In this document: positions 50,274 through 60,848 of the stretch, in pieces
How positions within the stretch are numbered: the stretch's first letter is position 1
Layout: the number at the start of each line of letters is the position of its first letter
From: Caulochytrium protostelioides
Taxonomy: Eukaryota; Chytridiomycota; Caulochytriomycetes; Caulochytriales; Caulochytriaceae
DNA: 64,000 nt
NCBI GenBank assembly: GCA_003615045.1
Contig: ML014193.1
Location: 1-64,000, forward strand
Direction: 5' to 3'
Program-made: the position numbers and the translations under genes
Notes under the pieces: generated by a model
Told to the model about the DNA's origin: nothing
Databases searched by the model: none
The model's input: only the letters and a program-made list of their open reading frames with translations

Positions 50274-53200
50274 AGCAACGGTTACTGGAAGGCCTGAACG
50301 TACGCGGCTCTGGCAAAGGCACCGGTGCGGCAGCCGCATGATGCATTCCTTCTGCAGGCGCACCCCCCGTCCCCTTCGTTGACCCCTAGGACGTTCCAGG
50401 CGAGTCGCCGATGCAGGCGCGCCACAGGCCCTCGGCCCATCGTGCAGCAACTGGCACGGCCCACGTCTATGGCATCGCCTCGGAATGGTGCACGGCCGCA
50501 CGAGCAACGCGCCGCCGGTCCGTGGGCACAGGGCCTCGCGCGTGCCACGGCTACAGCGACGGCCACGGCCACGGCATGTGCGCGCCGCCCCCCCTGAGTC
50601 TCAGAAGTACGCATCACATCCACATCGGATGCACAGCTATGTGCAGCCGGTCAGTGGGCGATGCGGCACGAGACGACACGCGGCGCTCACAAATGGTACG
50701 ATGCCCAGAATGGCGACAGGGTACGACACCGACATGTGCTGCATCGTGCCGACGGCATGATCCCCTCTCCTGGCTCAAGCCGTGGCTCGATGGACTGGTT
50801 TCGCATGCCACTTGAATCGAAACAAATAGGGAAGCATATGATGATCATGGCCATCGCGGAGAGGGCGTTTCGGGCATAGCTTGCTGTTATGACGATGCCG
50901 ATAGTGTCGATGGCGGAGACATCTCCGAGCCATCTCGGCCGATGCACGTGGATGAACCCAGAAGCGGCCCATGCGTTGCAGGGACCGTCGTCAAATCCTG
51001 AGCAGCGCCACGAGATTGCGCTTGCCCAAGACACCTCGCTGGACCTGTGCCGCCGCCTCGCGTCGACGTAATTCCGTTTCCGTTCCTGCCAGGTCGACCG
51101 CATTGCCAACGTGGCTGTCCGCTAAATAGACGCCCGTGTGCCTTGCACAACCCCGCGAAACCGCGACGCCGCCACCCGAATGACCCGCAGACATCTCGTC
51201 TCAATCACTTTTGGTTTCGGGACTACTTCCGTCCGTCTCACCCGAGGGTGAGAGCGACCACGACGCCAGCGTCGCCGATCTCGGGGTTCTCGCCACTTCA
51301 GAACATCTGTGGTGCCTTGCGGCATTCCGCGGTGTAATATTTCTGATTTTCTGCTTTTTTTCCCTCTTTTTCTTTTCACCTCACGGGGACCCGAACGGTA
51401 GGACGAGGCGAGGCGACGCTTCAGTCGCTTTGACTGTTTCGGTTGCTTCGATTGCTTCGGTTGGACGAGGCGCCCGTGTTTCGAAGTCGGAGACCACATT
51501 TTCGCCACCGACGTCGCCGTGTGTGGCCGCCTCGGTCGAAAAAGTTATACAGCAAAGCCCCAGCGCACCTACCTCACACATTGGGGATCTGGGGTAGTCC
51601 AGCGCCAAAAAAAAAAAACCAAAAAACGCAACAGCGAGTTCCGGTCGCTGTCCGGGCCGCGAGGGGCGACTTGGACCGATTGGAAAACGTGCCGTCGGCC
51701 CTCCACGCACGCGCTAGCTGCTGTGCGTCGTGCGGCCACGCCGTGCCCCAGTCTTCTGCCGGCTTCCGCTGTCCCTCCGCAGCACTGCGCTCGTCGGTAG
51801 CGGCGCCGCGTGCGGGTCGGACGCTCGGTTTCCGTTGCCTTGCGTGCCGACGGCAAATCAGAAGGGGTCGCTTCATTCTCTGGTCTGTGGCGGTATCATC
51901 GCGGCGGGATTTGGTCGCTGAACAAGCGCCTGTGAAGCCGAGTGCCATCTGCTGTTTGGAGAGGGGACGTCAACGCGGCCGCTGAGGTCGACGCCGCTGC
52001 CGCTTCCGCCGCCGCTGCCGCCGACGCCGCCGCCATAGCCGCCGTTGCCGTCGCCGACGCAGCCTGTCTTTTTCCTAAGCGCTTCACGGGTGCCTTCGTT
52101 GTCGCTCGCCTCCAGCGGATCGGCGCTGCCGACCCGGCGGGATTGCAAATCACTTTTCAGAGACAGCGAGACGCCAGACGGCTGCCACGCGTTGTCACCG
52201 TTGTCTTTATTGAAGGGGGCGTATTAGCCAGACGTGGCCAGTTTGTTGTGGTCCGCCCCCTGCCTCCCCTCCAATTCAATTCCCGCTGCCACGGCCGCGG
52301 CCCCCATCGCAACTCTGCGGTCGGGCGTCGCACACAACTGTGATTCCCGTGTCATACCCCGTCTGCCCCATTCTCCAAGGCCCCCCCGCCTCCGATCCGG
52401 AGACCGTGGCCGGCATCAGCCATCATCCCATCACGTTTCCGCTCATCACAATCGAGCCTTCGTGGCATTTGTCCCCATCGCTTGCTTCCCCTCGGGTTCT
52501 GCCTTACCGCTCTTCTCGGGTCCTCTGGGTCACCCTTTGATTGACCGGCTAAGCATCGGCGAAGCAAAGCGCTGGGATCACAACACAGGACGACACCGCA
52601 ATATTACGCTGTCGATCATCACAAAACGTGGTACACTGACCGGTCGTGCAAAGAAGGATTCCGAGCCAGACACCCGTAGGCGGCGAGGTATCCGCTGTAG
52701 CCCTGACTGCTGGGCTCGTAGCCTTCCGGGTCGTCCACCAGGTGCTGCCCCATTGCCCCCTCCCTCCCCGCGTCGATCAGCGCGAGCCGTGTTCTCCGCG
52801 TGGTAGATCGTGTGATAGGGGACTTGATTGATCCCGCGCTATCTTCGCGCGCTGATCATCCATATACCCTCCCGTTGCAACAACGGTCGCCCGCGATATC
52901 ATAACACAGGCGTTCGGCTTGGCGTTGCGGCTCACCTGCGTTGTCCACAGCGTTCCCGAACCCCGCAGGGCGGTTTACGCGGCGGGCGCCATCTCGTTAC
53001 GACCCGTGGCCGCCTATCTTTGACTGTGCGGCTTGGCCTCGGCATGCGTCTTCGGATACCGGGTCTCACGCTTAATACATGAAGGCAGCGGGACGGTGCT
53101 AGCTCCGGTCCCGATCCCGACCCTTGCCCCCAGTGCGGGGGTCTGTGCGCGCGATAGCATCAGCGGTCTGCCCCCAAATCCTTTTCCGCTCTCGCCCCAC

Positions 53201-54115
53201 CCTCTCACTCCGTCCACGTCGACGGCCGCGCCGCCCTGTCGTGCTACATAGCGCAGCAGCCAGCGGATCGTGTCACCCGCAGGTCGTCGGAGATTGGGTG
53301 CGGAACCCCCCCCCCGCGAGACAACCAAGCCTTTGCTCGGGCGTGGTCGTCCGTCATCACGCAACGTCCCTCCTGGGTTCACATACCCGCGGTGGGACCG
53401 CGCCCACACCGGACCGTGTGAAGCGCCTTCTTTGATATCCGTCACACACACGTGTTTCATTCTTCTTGGCCGCAGCGATCACGGTCGCTGCAGCATCGCC
53501 CGTTGCGTCGCTTCGTTTGCATCACTTCCCGGTTCGGGGTACTGAAAGGCCTTGCTGAAGAGCCCTGATCTCGACCTGAGGCAGCCAGTGTTACTGGTTT
53601 CTTTCGCTTTCACTCGTCTGCGGCTGGTCGGACCATACTCCCAGCATTCCTTTCTTGGCTCCTTCCGGCAACCAGCTTCCTCGCGTCATTGCTGTCCGCA
53701 AGGAGGGTGGCGGTCGCGGGAAACGATTAGCTGCTTTGTAGTTGTTCCACGGCCCCGGTGTTCTCCCACTTCGGCGTGCAACGGATTGTCTCCAGTCAGT
53801 TCTCCTGTTTGCCGATCCCGCCGTCTTTCCCATTTTTGAGTGCTGAGCCATCGGCCCCCGTTCCGGCCTTTCTCTTGCCGGTGACGAGGAGTCGGTCTCA
53901 GGGCCCCAAGCCCACGTGGGCTTTGCTCCGCACGCCTTGTTGAGATACCTTCGAATTCGGTTCGGATCCGATCCAGACGCCGACCTTTCTCAATTCGAAG
54001 TTTCTCGTCATCTGAAGAAATCATCATTGGGTTTTTCCTTTATCGGTTGTCATTCCTCATTCTGCTGATCTCGCTTCTCGCACGCCCTTTGTGACGGCGA
54101 CGACCCCTGGTGCTC
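47201..54115. other. Gene-poor region of about 7 kb
   Basis: Many open frames but none with a recognisable domain. It contains a 15-base tandem repeat near 49477-49525, a GAC array at 50241-50273, an A-rich run at about 51607-51628 and GCC-rich repeats near 51985-52045. The last part must include the STE12 promoter and leader. Small multi-exon genes or RNA genes could be missed here. Confidence 0.4.
50241..50273. repeat. GAC trinucleotide microsatellite
   Basis: Eleven consecutive GAC units in non-coding DNA. Confidence 0.9.
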
Positions 54116-57100
54116 ATGGCTGCCTCTCTGGGTCATCCCAAGGCGGAACGGCCCGATACCGACGTCGCCATGTCGCTTAACCTGGCACCTACGACCACGC
54201 CGGCACCTGAGGCTACTCCAATAGTATCGACTGCGCCGTTGCCGGCGCCCGTGGCTTCGCCGCCAACCGTCCACCCGACGCCGCAGCACTCGCCATCGAC
54301 CGTGCCTGCGGCCGGGGAGCCCTTGCCCCCGGTCCAGACGCCCGTCACGGCGACGGCCGGCTCCGCGATGACTGCATCGCCCAGCATCATGCCCGCGTCG
54401 GCATCGCACCCGACGCCGGCCCATACACCACAGCCATCGCTCTCGTCCGCGCAGAGTGGCGCGGCTGCGGCCGCGGCCCGCACGCGCAGCTCTCCGGCTG
54501 TCAGCGCCGACCCGTCCGCCGGCTCGAGTAGCCGTAGCCCGCCGACAGCGATGGCAGCCGCCCACCCGCTGTACAACCTGCTGCTGCACGACGACGACCA
54601 CAGGGCGCAGAAGCCCCGCGAGACCGCTGCGCCACCAACCTACCGCGGCGTCGCCGCGAACCCATCGCCTGAAGCGCAGAGCAACGCCGCGCTGCGACCT
54701 CTCGCCTCGCCTGTCGGCTGGCCCGACAAGCGGTCCATCAAAACCGAGAGCGTGGACAGCGACGCCGCCTACGCTGGCTTGCCCGCCTTCTCCACGGCGG
54801 CCGCCGCGTCATCTGGACTGCCGGCAGCCGCAGCGGGCACGGGCGCCTCCGCGGAGCACCGCGTCACGTTGCCGCAACCCGCGACGCAGACGAACGGCCA
54901 CCCGTCGCCACAGAGCGGCCGCTATGCGCGGTACGACGAAGCGCGCCCGACGCTTGCGCCGCGCCATCAACAGAGCCCCGCGGGGCCATCCGGGCAGATG
55001 TCGCCGCCCTCCGCATTCGCGTCCTCGTCCACCTCCTCGTCGCCTTCTTCCTCCATAACATCGGCAGCATCGTCGTTGCCCCTGTTCCCGCCGATCTCCG
55101 CGGGCCCTCAGGCCGAGGCAGCCCACGATACGCCGCCCTTCGGCCCGGCCTCGGGGTCTGGCCCGGGCCCCGCTTCGACCCCGGGTTCGGGCGGGGGCCC
55201 GGCCGGCACTCACTTGGCTTCTGCAGCGCACACGAGTCCCATGACGTACCATGGCGCGCCCGCGGCCTCGGCCGCTGCCCCAGCCGCGCACGCCATGTCG
55301 ACGTCGCTGCCGCCGCCGCAAGGCCCGTACCCGTCGTCTGCGACGGTCTACCGGCCGCGCAAGCGCTCGCAGCAGGGTCCCTTGCCCCTGCCGCTCATGG
55401 CCGCCATGCCCCCGCCACCGACGGCGCATGGCATGGGCGCGGTGGGGTCCGCCCCGGTGTATGTGCACGGCCTCAGCGCGGTGTCCCCGCCGGCCCCAGA
55501 GTCCCCTGTAGAGACGCTGTGGCACGATGTGATTGCGGAGGCGCGGTACCTATACCCGGACCTGCAACAGGCGCGCCCGGCGGGCCCCGTGTCGCCCAAC
55601 GCGCCGGACCCCGGTTTGCCGAGTTTCATTGAGTTTCTGGCGCTGGCCAATCGCTTCGTGACGCCGCAACGCCCGGTCCTGCGGTACCCACTGCCGTCAG
55701 GCGACGCGATCACATGCGTGCTTTTCCAGGGCCGCACCTACATCACGGGGACCGACATCGTGCGCTCGCTTATGTACCGTCATATGGCGCTGCGCCGCCA
55801 GGTCTGCCACATCAAGAAGTTCGAGGAAGGCGTGTTCAGCGATCTCCGCAACCTGAAGCCGGGTCTGCACGCGACGCTGCAAGAGCCCCGCTCGCCGCTG
55901 CTTGGCTACCTCGACCATCTGGGCTGCATCCGCACGCAAAAGAAGCAGAAGGTCTTTTTCTGGGAGTGCGTTCCCCACGACCGCTTGATGGAAGACGCCG
56001 TCGAGCGCGACGTTCGCCGCGAGCGCTGTGGCCACGACGTGACCACGGTCGTCGTTGGCAGCGCGAGGGCGCTCGCCACGGGCCCCGACGGCAAGCCCGA
56101 CCCGGCTGCCGCTGCCGCCGCTAAGGCCGATCCGGATGCCGTGCCGCTGCCGTGGGACGCGGGCGGCTTGGTCGACGAGGTGCGCAAGCGGTATGCGAAC
56201 AAGCTCCCGCGCGTCGCCACCGACCTCGCCATGGGTCCGCCCACGTCACGCTCGGCGCACAGCACGCCGCCGCCCAAGGTCTCGCCGTCCCATGGCTACG
56301 GCCACGACGGCCTCCATCTGTCCCGGAGCTACCCGCGCGTGTCCTTTTCCCATAGCCTGCCTGGCCGCGACGACCTCGAGATCCTGCGCTACCCGGCGAC
56401 AACGACCACCGCGACCGCCGGAGACCTGCCTGTCGTGCTGCGCCCGCGCGCCAAGACGGACGCCTCATACCACTCATGGGGCTACGAGATGGACGGTCGC
56501 TACATGCGCTCGCCGCCGGCGCCCCAGCCAGGCCAGGCCTCGGGGCCCGCTTACGGACACCCCGGCCAGCCCTACGACGGCCATCCCCCGCACGGCCATC
56601 CCCCGCACGGCCATACTCACGGACCCGGCCACGCCCACTCGCACTCACACCCCGTGGTCTCGCCGCCCCATCCCCGCGGGTATCTGCCAAACCACCCGTA
56701 TGCGCGACACAGCCATAGCCACAGCCACGGCCACCACCCGTACGCACCACCGCCGCCGCGCGTCTACTCGCCCACCAACCACCATGGGTACGCGCCGCCC
56801 ATGTTCGCGGGCCACCCGTCGGGCCCGCCGCCGCCTGCGACGTCCCGCGACGCCACCGGCCATCCGGTGCGTCTCCCGGCATTCCACCCGCCGCGCCACG
56901 GCGCGGGTTACGGCCCGCCGCCGCCGCCGTCCCGCTTGCTGCCGCCGCCGCCGCCGTCCGCCATGCCGCCCTCGGCTGCATCGGCGCCGCACTCGCGCGG
57001 GCCCGACCGGGGGTTCGCAACCACGCCGCCGCCCGATTCGGCCTTCGCGCACAACAGCCCGTCGCACGACCAGCACCATGGTCCACTGCATCCGCCGCCC

Positions 57101-58102
57101 GAGGAGTACGCGGAGCACCACGGCGGCCGCGGCGGCCACCCGCCCCAGCATCAGCCGCAGCCGAACTATGCGGCGGATCCGTACGCGCGTCTGCCGTCGA
57201 TGCCGCCGTTCCACCGTCAGAACTCGTACCCGGCACGTCCGCCCTCGGAAAACGGCGGCGGCAACCCGAACGGCGCGGGCAGCGCCCAAAGCACCGGGTA
57301 CTTGGGCGCGTCGCCGTACCACCCGAACCACGCGCCGTCGGCCGCGACGAACGGCCCCGTGTTGCCGACGCCGCTGTCCATGACGGCGTCGTCGGCCACG
57401 AATGGCGGCGCGCCCAACAGCTCGTCGTCGACCGGCCCGTACTCGGGCCACTACTACTCGGACGGCAGCTCGGCGTCCGCGGACGGTCCGGCCAGCGGCG
57501 AGGTCCGCTCGCGCGCGCAGTCCTTCTCGGCCATCGCGGACACCGGATCGCCGCGCCACGCGTACTACAGCTACCATCCGTACGGGCGGTCGGCATACGG
57601 CCCGAGCACGGGCCGGAGCTACGGCTACCCCGGGGGCCACGCCATGTCGCCCTCGCACCACGGCCACCCGCCGCCGCTCGCGCATCACTATGCGCCCCAC
57701 AGCGATTCGGAGCTGCGCGCCCGCCAGCCCTCGCAGCAGCGCATCCCGCTTCAGCGTTCGCGCCACGCGTCCTTCAGCAGCGCCTCGATGTTCTCGACGC
57801 CGCGCGGCAACTCGCCGGTCCCGGATGTGTCAGGCCATGTGTCCGCGCCGCACTTGTCCGGCCTGCTCGGCGCATCGTTGGCGACCGCGTCGGCGCCGGC
57901 GCACTCGGCACATGCGGCCGACGCGCAGAACCAAGCCGCCGGCCGATCCAAGCCAGACGATGAGATGGCGATGGCGTATCCTCCGGCTGCGGTGCACCAG
58001 CGCGAGGCGAGCTACGAGAGCCACGGCAGCCACAGCAGCCACGCGAGCCACGCGAGTCACGGTAGTCACCGCAGCGAACTCTGCGATGCGACCGCTGCGT
58101 AG
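54116..58102 (+). CDS. Ste12-family transcription factor, greatly extended
   Basis: 1328 residues from ATG 54116. The Ste12 DNA-binding domain lies at about 505-640: FIEFLALANRFVTPQRPVLR, ITCVLFQGRTYITGTDIVRS, KKFEEGVFSDLRNLKPG, GCIRTQKKQKVFFWECVPHD, RLMEDAVERDVRRERCG. In fungi this factor sits below MAP kinase cascades and binds pheromone-response-type elements to drive mating, invasive growth and development. The rest is disordered: a Pro/Ser/Ala N-terminal 500 residues and a C-terminal 690 rich in Pro, Gly, His and Tyr, with His repeats (HGHPPHGHPPHGHTHG and SHSHSHGHH) and SHASHASHGSH at the end. No C2H2 zinc fingers are visible, unlike filamentous-fungal Ste12. It is roughly twice the usual length. 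Confidence 0.92.
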   Translation: MAASLGHPKAERPDTDVAMSLNLAPTTTPAPEATPIVSTAPLPAPVASPPTVHPTPQHSPSTVPAAGEPLPPVQTPVTATAGSAMTASPSIMPASASHPTPAHTPQPSLSSAQSGAAAAAARTRSSPAVSADPSAGSSSRSPPTAMAAAHPLYNLLLHDDDHRAQKPRETAAPPTYRGVAANPSPEAQSNAALRPLASPVGWPDKRSIKTESVDSDAAYAGLPAFSTAAAASSGLPAAAAGTGASAEHRVTLPQPATQTNGHPSPQSGRYARYDEARPTLAPRHQQSPAGPSGQMSPPSAFASSSTSSSPSSSITSAASSLPLFPPISAGPQAEAAHDTPPFGPASGSGPGPASTPGSGGGPAGTHLASAAHTSPMTYHGAPAASAAAPAAHAMSTSLPPPQGPYPSSATVYRPRKRSQQGPLPLPLMAAMPPPPTAHGMGAVGSAPVYVHGLSAVSPPAPESPVETLWHDVIAEARYLYPDLQQARPAGPVSPNAPDPGLPSFIEFLALANRFVTPQRPVLRYPLPSGDAITCVLFQGRTYITGTDIVRSLMYRHMALRRQVCHIKKFEEGVFSDLRNLKPGLHATLQEPRSPLLGYLDHLGCIRTQKKQKVFFWECVPHDRLMEDAVERDVRRERCGHDVTTVVVGSARALATGPDGKPDPAAAAAAKADPDAVPLPWDAGGLVDEVRKRYANKLPRVATDLAMGPPTSRSAHSTPPPKVSPSHGYGHDGLHLSRSYPRVSFSHSLPGRDDLEILRYPATTTTATAGDLPVVLRPRAKTDASYHSWGYEMDGRYMRSPPAPQPGQASGPAYGHPGQPYDGHPPHGHPPHGHTHGPGHAHSHSHPVVSPPHPRGYLPNHPYARHSHSHSHGHHPYAPPPPRVYSPTNHHGYAPPMFAGHPSGPPPPATSRDATGHPVRLPAFHPPRHGAGYGPPPPPSRLLPPPPPSAMPPSAASAPHSRGPDRGFATTPPPDSAFAHNSPSHDQHHGPLHPPPEEYAEHHGGRGGHPPQHQPQPNYAADPYARLPSMPPFHRQNSYPARPPSENGGGNPNGAGSAQSTGYLGASPYHPNHAPSAATNGPVLPTPLSMTASSATNGGAPNSSSSTGPYSGHYYSDGSSASADGPASGEVRSRAQSFSAIADTGSPRHAYYSYHPYGRSAYGPSTGRSYGYPGGHAMSPSHHGHPPPLAHHYAPHSDSELRARQPSQQRIPLQRSRHASFSSASMFSTPRGNSPVPDVSGHVSAPHLSGLLGASLATASAPAHSAHAADAQNQAAGRSKPDDEMAMAYPPAAVHQREASYESHGSHSSHASHASHGSHRSELCDATAA

Positions 58103-58129
58103 AGAATGCTTTTCCCGGCACTCTCTACT

Positions 58130-58135
58130 AATAAA
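58130..58135 (+). terminator. Polyadenylation signal AATAAA of the STE12-family gene
   Basis: AATAAA lies 28 bases after the TAG stop at 58100-58102, implying a very short 3' UTR if used. Confidence 0.5.
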
Positions 58136-59075
58136 GGGCGGGCGCACCGCATGGAGATGGCAACGTAATGGATGCTTCCGCCGTTGCCACGGGACGAGTT
58201 TGCCTCCATCCCATTTTTCTACTTATATTTGGTTGTTTGAGGGTTCGTTTATTCTTCGAACACCTCCCAAGACGATTGAGTCATCTGTGTTACTCTCATC
58301 TTGCACTTTAGAATCATATAGATTTTCATGCAAAAACTAAAATCATCCGGGGGAGAAGGCGACGACGGCGGCGAGGCAGAGCGATGCGGTCGATCGCTTG
58401 ATGACACCCCAGCCACAGAATAATGACTAACCTCTTCGGCTACCGTGAGTGGAGCCGGCAAGGCTGATGCATGAATGGAGCAACTCCAAGTATCTCTGGT
58501 ATAGTTGTTGTAGCACAAGTACTTTCTTACCGACGGATGCACCACCTTCGGCAACCTGCCCTGGCCCTCGACGCTGGTAAGGTCACCAGAGCGCGCTGTG
58601 TAGCAGCTATTTGGTCTGCTGTAATGGTGTACATCGTTTGAGTCATCGGCAGACGCTGGACTGACATGTAGCAGCACGATATAGAAGGTTAGAAGGTTCC
58701 GGCGAGTTCAAGTCATGATAAAAAGTGTTTCACTCTTCACTTGGACGACTCTTCGAGATCCCGGTCGTGTGGCGGAGTTTTGCTAGGTCAAGAGTGCCAC
58801 ATGGCATGGGGCCCCCTTGTCCGACCCCTTGTCCGCCTGTTTAGCCGGTGCATTTCTGGGTGCATTTTTCTTCCATGCTAACTCCGAATCGGCTTTCCTG
58901 CCGCTTTCCTGCCGCACGTTGACAAGAGCGTGTAGGTCCATATCAACACTCCAGTTGCTGTTTATGGACCGTTTCGCCCACGACGATCCGTCATTCACAC
59001 TGATATCTTCTGTCCTCTTAGACCGCAGTCCACGTACACCACCACCCACTGCCTGTGTTCCGCAACTCTACTATC
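58136..59075. other. Intergenic region upstream of the PDCD2/Tsr4 gene
   Basis: AT-richer from about 58200 to 58760. No gene supported. The in-frame stretch just before ATG 59076 begins with GTG and is unlikely to be translated. Confidence 0.45.
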
Positions 59076-60848
59076 ATGGAGATCGCTTATCCGGCTAGCA
59101 GCGGCCCGGTGCCTTCTGCTGAGGACACTGACCTTTACCACGACAAGGTCGGCGGCCAGCCGATCTGGCCGTCGGCCGTGGCCCCCGCCGTGTCCGACGT
59201 CGATGCGGTGCACCAGGCCGCGTCGGTCCCGCCGCCGCCAACCTGGCTACCGTGCGCCTTGTGCAACGCGCCGCTAGCGCTCGTGCTTCAATGCACGACG
59301 CCTTCCAGTCGGCCCGACTACCAGCGATGGCTCTACCTGTTTGGTTGTAACGCCGTCTACTGCTCCTCCAAGCCACAGTCCTGGCGACTTGTGCGATGCA
59401 TGCGGCCCGTCGCCGCCACCACCGCCGCCGCCACCAACGCCACCGGCAGCAGGACGGACGTTGGAGCCACTGACGCCGGGGGCAGCGGGGCATCGGTCGA
59501 GGTGCCCCGTAGTCTGGTGGATCAGCTGGCGATGCTGTCGCTCGGCCCTTCGTCGACCGCGGGCGGGGCGGCCGCATCTGCATCCGCCTCGGCAGCGACT
59601 CCCAAGATGACAATAAAGCTGAAGAGCCGGGATGAAGCGACCATGGTGCCCGTGACGCTGCCGACGCCCGCGCCGTCTCCATCGCCGTCCCCCGTGCCGT
59701 CGACGAAGGTGACGCTGCCGGCCGAGACGCCATCCGTGGCGGCCCCGCCCGCTGCGACGCTGACGACCACCAAGCTCGATCGTTTGGAGGAGCTTCTTGC
59801 TGCACGGAAGCAGGCGAACAAGCCTACCCTGACTTCGTTGGGCCGATCGAGCAAGTCTGCGTCAACGGCATCGTTGGCCGCTTCGCCGCTCTGCCTAGGC
59901 GGCGCGGCACCGACCAACTCGGCGCTGCGCGACGCCGCGCTGCTGCCTCTCAGCTCGTCCGATGCGCCGGCCGCAGCGGCAGAATCCGAAGACGCGATAG
60001 CGACCGCCGAAGCCACGGCCGCAGCGACGGCGGCGGCCGCGGCGGCCGCGCTGGACGCCTCTCGCAAGGCGTGGTTCCAGGCAGCCGTGTTCCCCTGCCA
60101 CTCGCTCGAGTTCTTTGCAAGCGAGGAGACTGACAGCTCCACCGGGCCTCCACCCACCGCTTCAGCAAACCCTTTGGTATTGTCGAAGGCCGTGGCGGCG
60201 GCGGCGTCGAGCGGCAACGACAAGGACTGGTCCGGCGAGGTCTACGAGCAGGGGTACCCCAGCACGATGAGCAAAGTCTTCCGCAAGTTCCAGAAAGCCA
60301 TGAGCGCGGATCCAGAGCAAGCGATGCGGTACCACCCCTTCGCGTATCGTGCGAAGGCGACGCCGCTGTGGTTTGAAAACCCGGCGCCCGCGCTCGCTTG
60401 GCTGCAGCGCGAGCGCGCCGGCGTCTGTCCGCATTGCCAGGCTCCGCGCTTCTTCGAAGCCCAGCTGATGCCGGCTATGCTGCAGTTGCTGCCCACGCCT
60501 CCGGCTGCCGCGGCTGCCGCTGCCGCTGCGAGCGCGAGCGCTGATGGCGCGTCTGTCGCCGCGCTGGCCATCAACCGGGCCACGAAAGGCAAAGGACACG
60601 CGAAAGACGCGCGGAACGTGGGGCAGCTCACATCGTCGCTGCATCGCCTGATGGCCGGCATGAACTGGGGCACCGTGCTACTCTACACGTGCAGCCGCGA
60701 CTGCCTGCCGAGCTACCACGGCGGCCAGCACGACGCGAGCGCCCGTTCCCGTGGGAAGGGCCATGCGCGCGGTATGGCGGCCGAGGCCGGCGTCCATTAC
60801 ATTCTGGAAGCTGCGTTTCCGCAGAGCGAGCCAGAATTCGCCATCTAG
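59076..60848 (+). CDS. PDCD2/Tsr4-like ribosomal protein chaperone
   Basis: 590 residues from ATG 59076 (MEIAYPASSG). The N-terminal domain carries YHDKVGGQPIW, then LPCALCNAPLALVLQC and RWLYLFGCNAVYC with SWRLVRC, the paired Cys motifs of the PDCD2/Tsr4 family. The C-terminal PDCD2_C domain spans about 395-590: YEQGYPSTMSKVFRKFQKA, YHPFAYRAKATPLWF, VCPHCQAPRFFEAQLMPAML, MNWGTVLLYTCSRDC, HYILEAAFPQSEPEF. Family members bind nascent uS5 (Rps2) and deliver it to 40S ribosome assembly. The central part is low-complexity Ala/Ser/Pro and makes the protein longer than usual. Confidence 0.92.
   Translation: MEIAYPASSGPVPSAEDTDLYHDKVGGQPIWPSAVAPAVSDVDAVHQAASVPPPPTWLPCALCNAPLALVLQCTTPSSRPDYQRWLYLFGCNAVYCSSKPQSWRLVRCMRPVAATTAAATNATGSRTDVGATDAGGSGASVEVPRSLVDQLAMLSLGPSSTAGGAAASASASAATPKMTIKLKSRDEATMVPVTLPTPAPSPSPSPVPSTKVTLPAETPSVAAPPAATLTTTKLDRLEELLAARKQANKPTLTSLGRSSKSASTASLAASPLCLGGAAPTNSALRDAALLPLSSSDAPAAAAESEDAIATAEATAAATAAAAAAALDASRKAWFQAAVFPCHSLEFFASEETDSSTGPPPTASANPLVLSKAVAAAASSGNDKDWSGEVYEQGYPSTMSKVFRKFQKAMSADPEQAMRYHPFAYRAKATPLWFENPAPALAWLQRERAGVCPHCQAPRFFEAQLMPAMLQLLPTPPAAAAAAAAASASADGASVAALAINRATKGKGHAKDARNVGQLTSSLHRLMAGMNWGTVLLYTCSRDCLPSYHGGQHDASARSRGKGHARGMAAEAGVHYILEAAFPQSEPEFAI

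Noticed and set aside
51607-51628. A-rich run as the tail of a retroposed gene
   Set aside because: No coding remnant upstream and no target-site duplication visible.
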